From Pontibacter ramchanderi (GTDB lineage: Bacteria > Bacteroidota > Bacteroidia > Cytophagales > Hymenobacteraceae), in contig NZ_PJMU01000002.1 of the NCBI RefSeq assembly GCF_002846395.1, positions 124,001 through 188,000 of the forward strand: DNA of 64,000 nt. The letters run 5' to 3'. The position numbers and the translations under genes are program-made. Positions within the stretch are counted from its first letter, which is position 1; every line of letters starts with the position of its first letter. The notes beneath the pieces are model-generated. The model was not told the DNA's origin. It did not search any database and saw nothing but the letters and a program-made list of their open reading frames with translations. Shown one piece after another: positions 52,084 to 60,741 of this stretch.

Positions 52084-53013
52084 ATGCCACAGGTAAAAAT
52101 TTTCGCTGGCTCCGCCTCCAAGTACTTAGCCGAAAAGATAGCCGCCGCATACGGCACGCAACTCGGCGACCTTGAGCTTCTACGTTTTAGCGACGGGGAG
52201 ATGGCACCACACTTCAACGAGTCAGTTCGCGGCGCAGAGGTATTTCTGGTGCAGTCCACGTTTCCGCCAGCCGACAACCTGATGGAACTGATGCTGATGG
52301 TAGACGCTGCCAAGCGTGCCTCAGCCCACAAAGTAATTGTAGTGATGCCTTACTACGGTTATGCCCGCCAGGACAGAAAAGACAAGCCACGTGTTTCCAT
52401 CGGCTCTAAAGTGGTAGCCAATGCCATCCAGTCGGTAGGCGCTGACCGCCTCATGACCTGCGACCTGCATGCCGGCCAGATTCAGGGCTTCTTCGACATT
52501 CCAGTGGATCATCTGGATGGTTCGGCCATATTTGTACCCTACCTGCGCAGCCTCAACCTAGGCAACGACCTCATCTTCGCATCACCTGACGTGGGGGGCG
52601 TGGTACGTACAAGAGCCTTCGCCAAAAACTTCGGTGCTGAAATGGTTGTCTGCGACAAACACCGCAAACGTGCTAATGAGATTGCCTCGATGCAGGTGAT
52701 CGGTGACGTGGAGGGTATGGACGTGGTACTGGTGGACGACATGGTAGACACAGCCGGTACAATCACACAGGCTGCCAAACTTTTGAAAGACAAAGGTGCC
52801 AAGACAGTAAGAGCCATCGCAACGCACCCTGTGTTGTCGGGCCCGGCCTACGAGCGCATCGAGAACTCCGTGCTGGAAGAACTGGTAGTATCTGACACCA
52901 TTCCATTGCGCCAGGAGTGCTCCAAAATCAAGGTGCTTTCCTTCTCCGAGCTGTTTGCCCGCGCCATTAACAACGTGGTAACGCACGAGTCAATCAGCTC
53001 GCTGTTTATATAA
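52084..53013 (+). CDS. prs: Ribose-phosphate pyrophosphokinase
   Basis: This 309-residue enzyme makes PRPP from ribose 5-phosphate and ATP for nucleotide, His, Trp and NAD synthesis. It has FAGSASKYLAEKIA at the start, RFSDGEMAPHFNESVRG, MPYYGYARQDRKDKPR, DLHAGQIQGFF, and the PRPP-binding VVLVDDMVDTAGTITQAA. A TAGCTTTG -7 box sits at 52030-52037. It precedes rplY. Confidence 0.98.
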   Translation: MPQVKIFAGSASKYLAEKIAAAYGTQLGDLELLRFSDGEMAPHFNESVRGAEVFLVQSTFPPADNLMELMLMVDAAKRASAHKVIVVMPYYGYARQDRKDKPRVSIGSKVVANAIQSVGADRLMTCDLHAGQIQGFFDIPVDHLDGSAIFVPYLRSLNLGNDLIFASPDVGGVVRTRAFAKNFGAEMVVCDKHRKRANEIASMQVIGDVEGMDVVLVDDMVDTAGTITQAAKLLKDKGAKTVRAIATHPVLSGPAYERIENSVLEELVVSDTIPLRQECSKIKVLSFSELFARAINNVVTHESISSLFI

Positions 53014-53175
53014 TTGATGGTTAATTGATGGTTGTTAATTGTTGTTCGCAGTAATTAACAACCAGCAATTCGCTATAACAAAAAGAAAGACCTAGGAGGT
53101 AGTTGAGAGGTTGATTTTTGAATTGGTTGTATAATACAAGAAAAAAACAATCAACAATTTAACAATCAACAATTA
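53010..53175. repeat. Paired array (TTGATGGTTAA type) between prs and rplY
   Basis: The left arm TTGATGGTTAATTGATGGTT begins at the prs stop. Complementary AACAATCAACAATTTAACAA and ATCAACAATTAAAT end just before the rplY -7 box. Confidence 0.75.
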
Positions 53176-53181
53176 AATACA

Positions 53182-53189
53182 TACCTTTG
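53182..53189 (+). promoter_or_regulatory. Candidate -7 box of rplY
   Basis: TACCTTTG fits TAnnTTTG and lies 31 bp before the rplY ATG. It sits directly after the repeat arm, so the array could affect this promoter. Confidence 0.55.
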
Positions 53190-53219
53190 TGCCTTCAAAA
53201 ATTTAACAAATTCATTTTT

Positions 53220-53807
53220 ATGAAAACTTTAGAGATTATAGGGTTTAAAAGAGCAAATCTCGGTAAAGCACAGACGAAAGAGCTGCGCAATGAGTCTTAT
53301 GTACCAGGAGTACTTTATGGCGGCGCTGAGCAGGTTCACTTCTACGCTCCAGCCATCCTGTTCAGAGACTTAGTTTATTCTCCAGAAGTATACGAAGTTG
53401 ATCTGAATATCGAAGGTACGCACTACAGAGCGATCCTTCAGGACGTACAGTTCCACCCAGTAAACGAAATGCTGTTGCACGTTGACTTCCTGGAGCTGCA
53501 GGAAGACAAAGAAGTGAAGATCGAGGTTCCTGTTAAGTTTGTAGGTAACTCACCTGGTGTAATGGTAGGTGGTAAGCTTGTGACAAAACTGCGTAAGCTG
53601 AAGATCAAAGCCCTTCCAGCTAACCTGCCAGACTACATCGAGGTAAACATATCTGATCTGGAACTTGGTAAGTCAATCAAAGTAAGCAAGATTGCGAAAG
53701 GTGACTACGAGATCCTGACCAACCCGCTTGCTCCGGTTGCAACCGTTACTATTCCACGTGCTCTTAAGAGTGCGCAGGCTGAAGAAGCTCGCGGCGGTAA
53801 GAAATAA
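53220..53807 (+). CDS. rplY: 50S ribosomal protein L25/general stress protein Ctc
   Basis: Starting at 53220 (MKTLEIIGFKRANLGKAQTK) this 195-residue protein has an N-terminal 5S rRNA-binding L25 domain and a C-terminal TL5/Ctc beta domain (EVPVKFVGNSPGVMVGGKLV). It is a large-subunit protein. A hairpin terminator follows, then pth. Confidence 0.97.
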   Translation: MKTLEIIGFKRANLGKAQTKELRNESYVPGVLYGGAEQVHFYAPAILFRDLVYSPEVYEVDLNIEGTHYRAILQDVQFHPVNEMLLHVDFLELQEDKEVKIEVPVKFVGNSPGVMVGGKLVTKLRKLKIKALPANLPDYIEVNISDLELGKSIKVSKIAKGDYEILTNPLAPVATVTIPRALKSAQAEEARGGKK

Positions 53808-53832
53808 TTATCGTTGCTTTCATAGCATCCAA

Positions 53833-53867
53833 GATCCTGTCCTGCTCCGAGCGGGGCAGGATTTTTT
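53833..53867 (+). terminator. Terminator of rplY
   Basis: ATCCTGTCC pairs, with one bulge, with GGGGCAGGAT, followed by TTTTTT. Confidence 0.75.
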
Positions 53868-53879
53868 GTTTCCACTTGA

Positions 53880-53998
53880 AGGTTAAATTGATTAATGGTT
53901 AAATTGATACATTGTTGAATTGTTATACAATTATCAAAAATGATTTTCCGGATTTGCAATTGATCCATTCAACAATTTAACCACCTATCAGACCACCA
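53880..53998. repeat. Paired array (GGTTAAATTG type) before pth
   Basis: GGTTAAATTGATTAATGGTT follows the rplY terminator. Complementary TTCAACAATTTAACCACC ends just before the possible TTG start at 53999. Confidence 0.65.
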
Positions 53999-54041
53999 TT
54001 GAGCAATTCAATAATAGATAAGCTAAAACACTGGCTGGGGT

Positions 54042-54068
54042 TTATACCTGAAACTTCGGCTATACCTG
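54042..54068 (+). repeat. Tandem pair of iterated octamer before pth
   Basis: TATACCTGAA occurs twice, 18 bp apart, just upstream of the pth ATG (54080). Confidence 0.7.
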
Positions 54069-54079
54069 AAGATACGAGC

Positions 54080-54643
54080 ATGAAATACCTGATCGTGGGC
54101 CTTGGCAACATTGGCCCGGAGTACGCAGAGACGCGTCATAATATTGGTTTTATGGTGCTGGACTACCTGGCCCAGAAGTTTGACGCGAAGTTTGACACAG
54201 GCCGACATTCCTTTGTGACCGAGATCAAAAGCAAAGGGCGCACCTATGTGCTGGTAAAACCCACCACCTACATGAACCTGAGCGGCAAGGCCGTGAGCCA
54301 CTGGCTGGGCAGCCTGAAGCTGACACCGGACCAGATGATGGTGATCACCGATGATATCGCCCTGCCCTTCGGGAAGCTGCGCATCCGGGCCAAGGGCAGC
54401 GCCGGCGGGCACAATGGCCTCAAGCACATCGAGCAGACGTTGGGCCACAACAACTACCCTCGCCTGCGCTTCGGTGTCGGCGACTCTTTCCACAAAGGCA
54501 AGCAGGTGGACTACGTGCTGAGCACGTTTAGCGACGACGAGAAAATAGACCTGCCCGGCATTATTGAAAAGGCAGCTGACTCTGTGATCGCCTTTGGCAG
54601 CATTGGTTTGGAGCGCACCATGAACCAGTACAATACCAAATAA
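54080..54643 (+). CDS. pth: Peptidyl-tRNA hydrolase
   Basis: The conserved start MKYLIVGLGNIGPEYAETRHNIGF at 54080 gives 187 residues, the normal length. Active-site features are the Asn in GLGNIGP, His in TRHNIGFMVLDYL, KPTTYMNLSGKAV, and GSAGGHNGLKHI. It recycles peptidyl-tRNAs. The frame is open back to a TTG at 53999, adding 27 residues that look coding but are not conserved in the family; two TATACCTGAA copies lie within that stretch. Confidence 0.95.
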   Translation: MKYLIVGLGNIGPEYAETRHNIGFMVLDYLAQKFDAKFDTGRHSFVTEIKSKGRTYVLVKPTTYMNLSGKAVSHWLGSLKLTPDQMMVITDDIALPFGKLRIRAKGSAGGHNGLKHIEQTLGHNNYPRLRFGVGDSFHKGKQVDYVLSTFSDDEKIDLPGIIEKAADSVIAFGSIGLERTMNQYNTK

Positions 54644-54652
54644 GCCCACCAC

Positions 54653-54958
54653 ATGGTCGACTTCCTGCTCAGCCGCAAAACTGACTTTTACTTCTGGACA
54701 GGTATAGCCATGGGCCTGGCTGTGACAGGAAATTTCGGGCTGGGGTATGCAGCGATATGGTATACGGAATCGTTTTTCCCGTTTAGCACCGTTCTGCTGT
54801 TGCTGCTCACCGGACTTCTGGCTTTTGGCTACTTCCAGAGCCAAAGCAAGGCCGAGAGTAAACTGGAGGCTGGCTGCTTTGGTGGAATCACTTCCATGAT
54901 TGTCCTCTTCAATGCCGGGTATAGCTTTATCCTGGTTCTTTTACTTTTAATGGCTTAG
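54653..54958 (+). CDS. Small membrane protein, unknown
   Basis: This 101-residue protein has three predicted helices (about 12-32, 44-62 and 80-100) and a short SQSKAESKLEAGCFGG loop. It lies 9 bp after pth and before an MFS gene. I do not recognise a family. Confidence 0.65.
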   Translation: MVDFLLSRKTDFYFWTGIAMGLAVTGNFGLGYAAIWYTESFFPFSTVLLLLLTGLLAFGYFQSQSKAESKLEAGCFGGITSMIVLFNAGYSFILVLLLLMA

Positions 54959-55028
54959 GCCCGGCTTCTTTGCCAGAGCTTCTCTAGCGACTAATTAGCT
55001 TCATAACTTATCAAATTAACTCCGTGAA

Positions 55029-56312
55029 ATGAAACGCCTGTTCCTGCTATACCGCAACGCTTTTGGAGGGCTCTCCCGCCCTGCCTGGATGCTTTCGCTG
55101 GTGATGTTCATCAACCGAAGCGGCGCTATGGTGATCCCATTTTTGGGCGTGTACCTGACAGAGGCGCTTGGGTTTAGCTTGAAAGAAGCAGGTATCATTC
55201 TGAGCATTTACGGGCTTGGTGCCGTGTGCGGCGGCTTTTTGGGCGGTTGGCTTACGGATAAGATCGGGCATTTCAAGGTACAGTCGTTTAGCCTGACGGT
55301 GGGCGGCAGTCTATACCTGATGTTCCTGTTTTTGGAGAAGTTTGAGCACATCGCGGTTGGTGTGTTTATATTGAGTCTGGTCAACGACATGCTGCGCCCT
55401 GCCAACTCAGCTTCCATCGCGCATTATGCCAAACCCGAAAACGTGACCAGAGCCTTCTCACTCAACCGCATGGCGCTGAACCTGGGCTTCTCGATCGGTC
55501 CGGCGCTGGGCGGTATGGTAGCGGCTATTTCCTATAAATTCCTGTTTATAGGCGATGCGCTGGGCTGTACGATGGCCGGTGTGTTCTTCTACATTTACTT
55601 CCGGAAAAAGCAAGGGCACCGACCAAAGCAGAAAGCCAAGGCAGAGGCAATCTCGCCTGAAGCCAAAATTGAAACAACCGAGAAAGTCCGCTCCCCCTAT
55701 ACCGATAAGCTATACCTGCTGTTTGTGGTGCTGAACGCGGGTTTTGCCATGCTGTTCTTCCAGCTCCTCTCCACCTTGCCGCTGTATTACCGACAGGTAT
55801 ATGCGCTGCCGGAGCAGGGCATTGGTGGACTATTGGCACTGAACGGCCTTATTGTGTTTATGATCGAGATGATCTTTGTATACCTGATCGGGGATAAAGT
55901 GAAGAAATCGTGGCTGATACCGACGGGTATTCTGATACTGGGCTTTTCCTTTGTGATCCTGAACCTGGGGCACCACCTTTTCCTGCTCTACATTGCGATG
56001 ACACTGCTGAGTTTCTCGGAGATCCTGGTGATGCCTTTTATGGCCACAATTTCGGTGGAGCGCTCCAACAACAGCAACCGAGGCTCTTACATGGGCTTGT
56101 ATACTATTTCGTATGCCGCTGCCCATGTGGTAGCGCCCTATATGGGCACCACCATTGCCGCCCGCCATGGCTTTGACACCCTGTGGTGGGTACTCGGCGC
56201 TTTTGCTGTTGTGGTAAGTATCGGGCTATACTTTGTGGTAAAGAAAATAGACGTTGCTGCGCCCAAAATGTCTGTAGCAGCAGGAGAGGCCAAAGGTATA
56301 GCTGCGGGCTAA
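55029..56312 (+). CDS. MFS transporter
   Basis: This 427-residue protein has 12 membrane helices and the MFS motif A-like GGWLTDKIGHFKV in the second loop, with a long cytoplasmic linker (about 195-225) between the six-helix halves. The first helix begins LVMFINRSGAMVIPFLGVYL. It is probably a small-molecule exporter; the substrate is not evident. It is the last gene of a group that starts with pth. Confidence 0.92.
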   Translation: MKRLFLLYRNAFGGLSRPAWMLSLVMFINRSGAMVIPFLGVYLTEALGFSLKEAGIILSIYGLGAVCGGFLGGWLTDKIGHFKVQSFSLTVGGSLYLMFLFLEKFEHIAVGVFILSLVNDMLRPANSASIAHYAKPENVTRAFSLNRMALNLGFSIGPALGGMVAAISYKFLFIGDALGCTMAGVFFYIYFRKKQGHRPKQKAKAEAISPEAKIETTEKVRSPYTDKLYLLFVVLNAGFAMLFFQLLSTLPLYYRQVYALPEQGIGGLLALNGLIVFMIEMIFVYLIGDKVKKSWLIPTGILILGFSFVILNLGHHLFLLYIAMTLLSFSEILVMPFMATISVERSNNSNRGSYMGLYTISYAAAHVVAPYMGTTIAARHGFDTLWWVLGAFAVVVSIGLYFVVKKIDVAAPKMSVAAGEAKGIAAG

Positions 56313-56375
56313 GCTGCAGAATAACCCGGGCAACCGGACTCCTACTTATACCTGTCTCAGAAGCCACCGTCTAAC

Positions 56376-56413
56376 AAAAAGCCCTTGCCTATCGAAACAG
56401 GCAAGGGCTTTTT
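56376..56413. terminator. Bidirectional terminator between MFS gene and metG
   Basis: AAAAAGCCCTTGCCT and AGGCAAGGGCTTTTT pair perfectly over 15 bp with an 8-nt loop. T-runs lie on both sides. Confidence 0.9.
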
Positions 56414-56433
56414 ATATAGTTGGCAGGTATAGC

Positions 56434-58473
56434 TTATCGTACACCTCCGCCGTTCTTGATCGGCTTGCTCGGTTGCACGAAGGCCAGTGATCCATCCGGA
56501 TTCTCCGCCATCAGAATCATGCCCTGGCTGGTGATGCCTTTGATCTCACGTGGCGCCAGGTTCACCAGAATGCTCACCTGCTGCCCGATTATCTCCTCTG
56601 GGTTGAAGAACTCGGCGATGCCGCTCACCACGGTGCGCTGGTCTATACCTGTGTCGATCTTCAGCTTCAGGAGCTTCTTGGTCTTGGCCACTTTTTCGGC
56701 TTCTATGATGGTACCAATGCGGATGTCCATTTTAGAGAAGTCCTCAAAAGAGATGTTCTCCTTGGCTGGCTCTACCACAGCATTGGCCGCTTCATTTGCT
56801 TTCTTAGTGTCAAGCAGTTTTTGTACCTGCGCTTCTACGGCAGCGTCTTCAACCTTCTCAAACATGAGCTCTGGCGTACCGATCACATGGCCTACTGGCA
56901 GCAAGTCCGCGGCACCGGCCTCTGCCCAGGTACCTACTGACTTGTTGAGCATAGCGGCCAATTTTTGGGCAGAAGTCGGCAGGAACGGCTCCATCAGGAT
57001 GCTTAGACTAGCTGATATCTGCAGCGCAATATTCATGATGGTTTTCACACGCTCCTCGTCCGTCTTGATCAGTTTCCAGGGCTCAGTATCGGCCAGGTAC
57101 TTGTTCCCCAGTCGGGCCAGGTTCATGAGTTCGCTCAGGGCATCGCGGAAACGGTAGCGCTCAATGTAAGTGGCGATCACCATTGGCATACCTTCCAGCA
57201 CACCCAGTACCTCCTTATCGTAGTCCTGCAGCTCGCCACGGGCCGGCACTTCGCCGTTGTAGTACTTCTGGGTGAGCACCACCGCACGGTTTATGAAGTT
57301 ACCCAGAATGGCCAGCAACTCGTTGTTATTGCGGGCCTGGTAGTCTTTCCACGTGAAATCGTTATCCTTGCTCTCCGGTGCGTTGGCGCACAAGGTATAG
57401 CGCAGCACATCGCCTTTGCCCGGGAACTCCTCGAGGTACTCGTGCAGCCACACCGCCCAGTTGCGGGAAGTTGAGATCTTGTCGCCCTCCAGGTTCAGGA
57501 ACTCGTTGGCCGGCACATTGTCTGGAAGCACGTAATCGCCGTGCGCCTTGAGCATGCTCGGGAAAATAATGCAGTGGAAAACGATGTTGTCTTTGCCGAT
57601 GAAGTGCACCAGCTTCGACTCCGGATCTTTCCAGTAGGTTTCCCAGTCCGGCGTGAGGTCTTTGGTGGCGGAGATATAGCCGATCGGCGCATCAAACCAC
57701 ACATAGAGCACCTTGCCTTCTGCGCCTTCTACCGGCACTGGCACGCCCCAGTCGAGGTCGCGGGTAACGGCACGCGGCTGCAGCCCCTGGTCGATCCAGC
57801 TCTTGCACTGGCCGTACACGTTGGGCTTCCAGTCGCCTTTGTGCCCTTCCACAATCCACTCGCGCAGCCATGCCTCGTACTCGTTCAGCGGCAGGTACCA
57901 GTGCTTGGTCTCACGCATTACCGGCACGGCGCCGCTCAGCGTGCTTTTCGGGTTGATCAGGTCGGTTGCATTTAGGGAAGTACCGCAGCTCTCGCACTGG
58001 TCGCCGTAAGCGTTCTCGTTGCCGCACTTGGGGCAGGTGCCCACGATGTAGCGGTCGGCCAGGAATTGCTGGGCCTTCTCGTCGTAGTACTGCTGCGTGG
58101 TCTGCTCAATAAACTTACCGTCGTTGTAGAGTTTCAGGAAGAAGTCAGAAGCCGTTTCGTGGTGCGTTTGTGACGAGGTGCGCGAATAAATGTCAAAGGA
58201 CACGTTGAAGTCCTCGAACGACTTCTTGATCAGTTCGTGGTACTTGTCCACGGCCTGCTGCGGTGTGATGCCCTCTTTCTTGGCGCGGATGGTGATCGGC
58301 ACGCCGTGCTCGTCGGAGCCACAGATAAATTTCACGTCCCTGCCCTGTGAGCGCAGGTAGCGCACGTAAATATCGGCAGGCAGGTATACGCCCGCTAGGT
58401 GCCCAATGTGCACGGGTCCGTTGGCGTAAGGCAATGCCGCCGTTACAGTATATCGTTTATAGTTTTCAGCCAT
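56434..58473 (-). CDS. metG: Methionyl-tRNA synthetase
   Basis: This 679-residue class I synthetase has the HIGH motif ([14 protein letters not shown]), a zinc-binding insert ([18 protein letters not shown]), the KMSKS-equivalent [10 protein letters not shown], an anticodon-binding domain, and a C-terminal EMAP-type tRNA-binding domain (about 575-679, [17 protein letters not shown]). It charges tRNA-Met. A TATATTTG -7 candidate lies on the minus strand at 58490-58497. Confidence 0.97.
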   Translation of the reverse strand: MAENYKRYTVTAALPYANGPVHIGHLAGVYLPADIYVRYLRSQGRDVKFICGSDEHGVPITIRAKKEGITPQQAVDKYHELIKKSFEDFNVSFDIYSRTSSQTHHETASDFFLKLYNDGKFIEQTTQQYYDEKAQQFLADRYIVGTCPKCGNENAYGDQCESCGTSLNATDLINPKSTLSGAVPVMRETKHWYLPLNEYEAWLREWIVEGHKGDWKPNVYGQCKSWIDQGLQPRAVTRDLDWGVPVPVEGAEGKVLYVWFDAPIGYISATKDLTPDWETYWKDPESKLVHFIGKDNIVFHCIIFPSMLKAHGDYVLPDNVPANEFLNLEGDKISTSRNWAVWLHEYLEEFPGKGDVLRYTLCANAPESKDNDFTWKDYQARNNNELLAILGNFINRAVVLTQKYYNGEVPARGELQDYDKEVLGVLEGMPMVIATYIERYRFRDALSELMNLARLGNKYLADTEPWKLIKTDEERVKTIMNIALQISASLSILMEPFLPTSAQKLAAMLNKSVGTWAEAGAADLLPVGHVIGTPELMFEKVEDAAVEAQVQKLLDTKKANEAANAVVEPAKENISFEDFSKMDIRIGTIIEAEKVAKTKKLLKLKIDTGIDQRTVVSGIAEFFNPEEIIGQQVSILVNLAPREIKGITSQGMILMAENPDGSLAFVQPSKPIKNGGGVR

Positions 58474-58694
58474 AGTTCTCGTAAAAACGCAAATATACGA
58501 ATAGCCGTTGGATTGAGCGTCTATACGTTTCCCATTCAGAAAAAATGGCAGGTATAAGCTGACCTGGCCGCAGCTTTTCCGTAAACGGTAGACCGGTTAT
58601 GCAGCTAAGGCAAAGGCAGCAGAGTATCAGTTTGACTAAACGATAGGTATAGCAAAGATTGAAAACCTCCCTGGTATAGCTAATCTGTGGCCTG

Positions 58695-58727
58695 CGTATA
58701 CCTGAAACCAAGGTATGCTATACCTGA
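58695..58727 (+). repeat. Tandem pair of iterated octamer
   Basis: TATACCTGAA occurs twice, 24 bp apart, upstream of the small charged gene at 58756. Other copies of GGTATA lie in the preceding 150 bp. Confidence 0.7.
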
Positions 58728-58755
58728 ATCATCAAGAACCCAATCATCTGACAAT

Positions 58756-59010
58756 ATGAAGCAAAAAGATAATTTCCACGAGAAGAAGAGCGAGAGCGGC
58801 CACTTGGGTAAAGAAGGCGAAAAGAAAAAAATCAGTGACAAGCCTTCGCCCAAAAGCGCCGACCGCGAATCGGATACCACCCCACCCGACCATGAAGTGT
58901 ATGTAGACCTCGAGCCGGATGAACTGCACATCGGCGACGAAGAGATCGAAATTGAAGACGTAAGCGACTTGCGCGAAAAGGACGAAACGAAAAACAAGAA
59001 GAAAAAATAA
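58756..59010 (+). CDS. Small highly charged protein, unknown
   Basis: Starting at 58756 (MKQKDNFHEKKSESG) this is an 84-residue protein with a basic N-terminal half, an acidic middle (EPDELHIGDEEIEIEDVSD) and a Lys-rich end. It is almost free of hydrophobic residues, so it is probably disordered. No family is recognised. A strong bidirectional terminator follows. Confidence 0.65.
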   Translation: MKQKDNFHEKKSESGHLGKEGEKKKISDKPSPKSADRESDTTPPDHEVYVDLEPDELHIGDEEIEIEDVSDLREKDETKNKKKK

Positions 59011-59047
59011 AAGAGAAGCGCTACCTGAAAGGGTAGCGCTTCTCTTT
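59011..59047. terminator. Bidirectional terminator
   Basis: AAGAGAAGCGCTACC pairs with GGTAGCGCTTCTCTT over 15 bp. It lies between convergent genes. Confidence 0.85.
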
Positions 59048-59053
59048 TATGCC

Positions 59054-59386
59054 TTAATTGTTCCCAACTGGTGGTTTGGTGGGAAGTATACGCAACACGC
59101 GGTGCCTTGTAGAGTCTACCGGAGCGTTGGGCAGCTGTTGTGGCCGCACTTCGGGTGGCAGGTTAACGGGCGCATTGCGGTCATACTCCTCAATGTTGCG
59201 CTTGCGGTTTATGTCGCTTGCCTGCTCATACATACGGTTGCGCACCTGGTTGCCATCTCTATACCTGACTCGCTGCGTATGATCCGGGTTGGGTGGCAAT
59301 GTACCTCCTCCGCCCTCGGACAGCGAGGTGCAACCCAACATCCCCAGCAGCAGCAGTCCCCCCATCCGGTTTATATACCTTTTCAT
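59054..59386 (-). CDS. Small lipoprotein, unknown
   Basis: This 110-residue protein has a signal with lipobox MLGC, a Gly/Pro-rich linker (SEGGGGTLPPNPDHT) and a charged, Asn/Arg/Pro-rich tail (NLPPEVRPQQLPNAPVDST) that is likely disordered. It may be anchored in the envelope and extended. No family is recognised. Confidence 0.65.
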   Translation of the reverse strand: MKRYINRMGGLLLLGMLGCTSLSEGGGGTLPPNPDHTQRVRYRDGNQVRNRMYEQASDINRKRNIEEYDRNAPVNLPPEVRPQQLPNAPVDSTRHRVLRILPTKPPVGNN

Positions 59387-59475
59387 CTTGCTTCATCTTA
59401 AAATAGTAAAATCAAGGCCCTGAATAAGATGCCTTATACCATGTATACGGATGAAAAAGTATAAAAGCACATGTT

Positions 59476-59739
59476 CTAGTCCTCGGTCTTCATGTTTTCT
59501 TGCCCTACCTGCGTCAGCATCAGGCCTTCCGGCGCTGGGGTCACCCAAGCTAACTTGGCCAAGTGATGCTCCGCCTCTTTCTGCACATCCTTATACTTCG
59601 GGTAGCGCTCCTGCAGGTAAGGGTATAGCTCCTGATAGGCTAACACCTCCCCTGCCTGTAAATTGTTCTCCTTAAAGGCACCCATGATGCACTGCGCCAC
59701 ATTTTCTATATTCTCTGCTTCGGAGTGTAGTTCGTTCAT
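59476..59739 (-). CDS. Small hypothetical protein
   Basis: This 87-residue soluble protein is mostly helical and acidic (MNELHSEAENIENVAQCI ... LAYQELYPYLQERYPKY). I know no family. It follows msrB on the same strand, with an array of GGTTAAAT units in between. Confidence 0.6.
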   Translation of the reverse strand: MNELHSEAENIENVAQCIMGAFKENNLQAGEVLAYQELYPYLQERYPKYKDVQKEAEHHLAKLAWVTPAPEGLMLTQVGQENMKTED

Positions 59740-59784
59740 GTCTGTTTTCTCGTTAGTGTTGGATAGGAAATACGGGGATAGAAG

Positions 59785-59960
59785 TTTGGGAGTTTAGGAG
59801 TTGGGGAGTTTAAGAGTTGAGGAATGGTTAAATGGTTAAATGGTTAAATGGTTAATATGTTTGGAATATGAAAAAGAAATTCAAGGTATAGGTCGGGCCC
59901 CATCCGACACGTGTACCCAGCATCTGTCCAATCGTGGACGAGCAACAATTTAACAATTCA
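59785..59960. repeat. ~8-bp-unit arrays (GTTTAGGA and GGTTAAAT types)
   Basis: Units GTTTGGGA, GTTTAGGA, GTTGGGGA, GTTTAAGA and GTTGAGGA are followed by four GGTTAAAT-type units. Complementary ACAATTTAACAATTCAACC lies near 59945-59962, before the msrB stop. Confidence 0.7.
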
Positions 59961-59979
59961 ACCATCAGCAGTTTAAAGG

Positions 59980-60528
59980 CTACTCCCTTTTCTTAAACCC
60001 AAGCGCTACGGAGTTAAGGCAATAGCGCAGGCCGGTCGGTTTAGGTCCGTCATCGAAAACGTGGCCCAGGTGACCGCCGCAGCGTCCGCACACAACTTCA
60101 GTACGCACCATACCCATGCTTCGGTCGGTCAGTTCTCTCACCTGCTTGCTGGAAATGGGCTTGAAGTAGCTGGGCCAGCCGGTGCCCGAGTCAAACTTGG
60201 TGTCGGAAGCGAACAGTTCGTTGCCACATGCGGCACAGGTATAGACGCCCTTCTCTTTATGATCATTGTACTTGCCGCTAAAGGCAGGTTCGGTTCCTTT
60301 CTGGCGCAGCACATAGTACTGCTCTGGTGTGAGCTGCCTTTTCCACTCAGCATCCGTCTTGGTGATCTCGTAGGATTGCTTTGATTTATTGGTATTGCCG
60401 TTCTGGGTGGCTTCTACCCCGGCCGAGGTCAACATTGTGCCGTCGGCTTCGGTGGTGGGCTGGTCCTGCTGGCCGCAGGCGGGCAAACTCAGCAACACCA
60501 GCAAGGTATAGACATAAAACATTTTCAT
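59980..60528 (-). CDS. msrB: Peptide-methionine (R)-S-oxide reductase, lipoprotein form
   Basis: Starting at 60528 ([21 protein letters not shown]) this is a 182-residue MsrB with a lipoprotein signal (lipobox LPAC). Two zinc CxxC pairs (CAACG and [12 protein letters not shown]) and the catalytic Cys in [11 protein letters not shown] are present. It repairs methionine sulfoxide in envelope proteins. An ATG at 60522 is an alternative start. Confidence 0.93.
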   Translation of the reverse strand: MKMFYVYTLLVLLSLPACGQQDQPTTEADGTMLTSAGVEATQNGNTNKSKQSYEITKTDAEWKRQLTPEQYYVLRQKGTEPAFSGKYNDHKEKGVYTCAACGNELFASDTKFDSGTGWPSYFKPISSKQVRELTDRSMGMVRTEVVCGRCGGHLGHVFDDGPKPTGLRYCLNSVALGFKKRE

Positions 60529-60713
60529 ACAGTTGTTTACGAAATTATAGAACAAAAAACAGGCCTCCTTTGATTATTTTATACCTCATTGAACAAAGGA
60601 CGGCTGTATAATGTTTGCCACATAACCTGAGCCATTGTGCTGAGAGAGAAGAATTAATCATTACCTAACCTGTTTATTTCGAGCGGACTACTAAAAATAC
60701 GAAGGCTTTTTCT

Positions 60714-60721
60714 TACCTTTG
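60714..60721 (+). promoter_or_regulatory. Candidate -7 box of typA
   Basis: TACCTTTG fits TAnnTTTG and lies 20 bp before the typA ATG. No clear -33 box was found. Confidence 0.55.
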
Positions 60722-60741
60722 CACCTCGAAAAATCTATTCA

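Noticed and set aside
60620..60700. Possible TPP riboswitch before typA (GCTGAGA and CCTAACCTG)
   Set aside because: Only two short matches; the conserved distal stem is missing and typA is not a thiamine gene.
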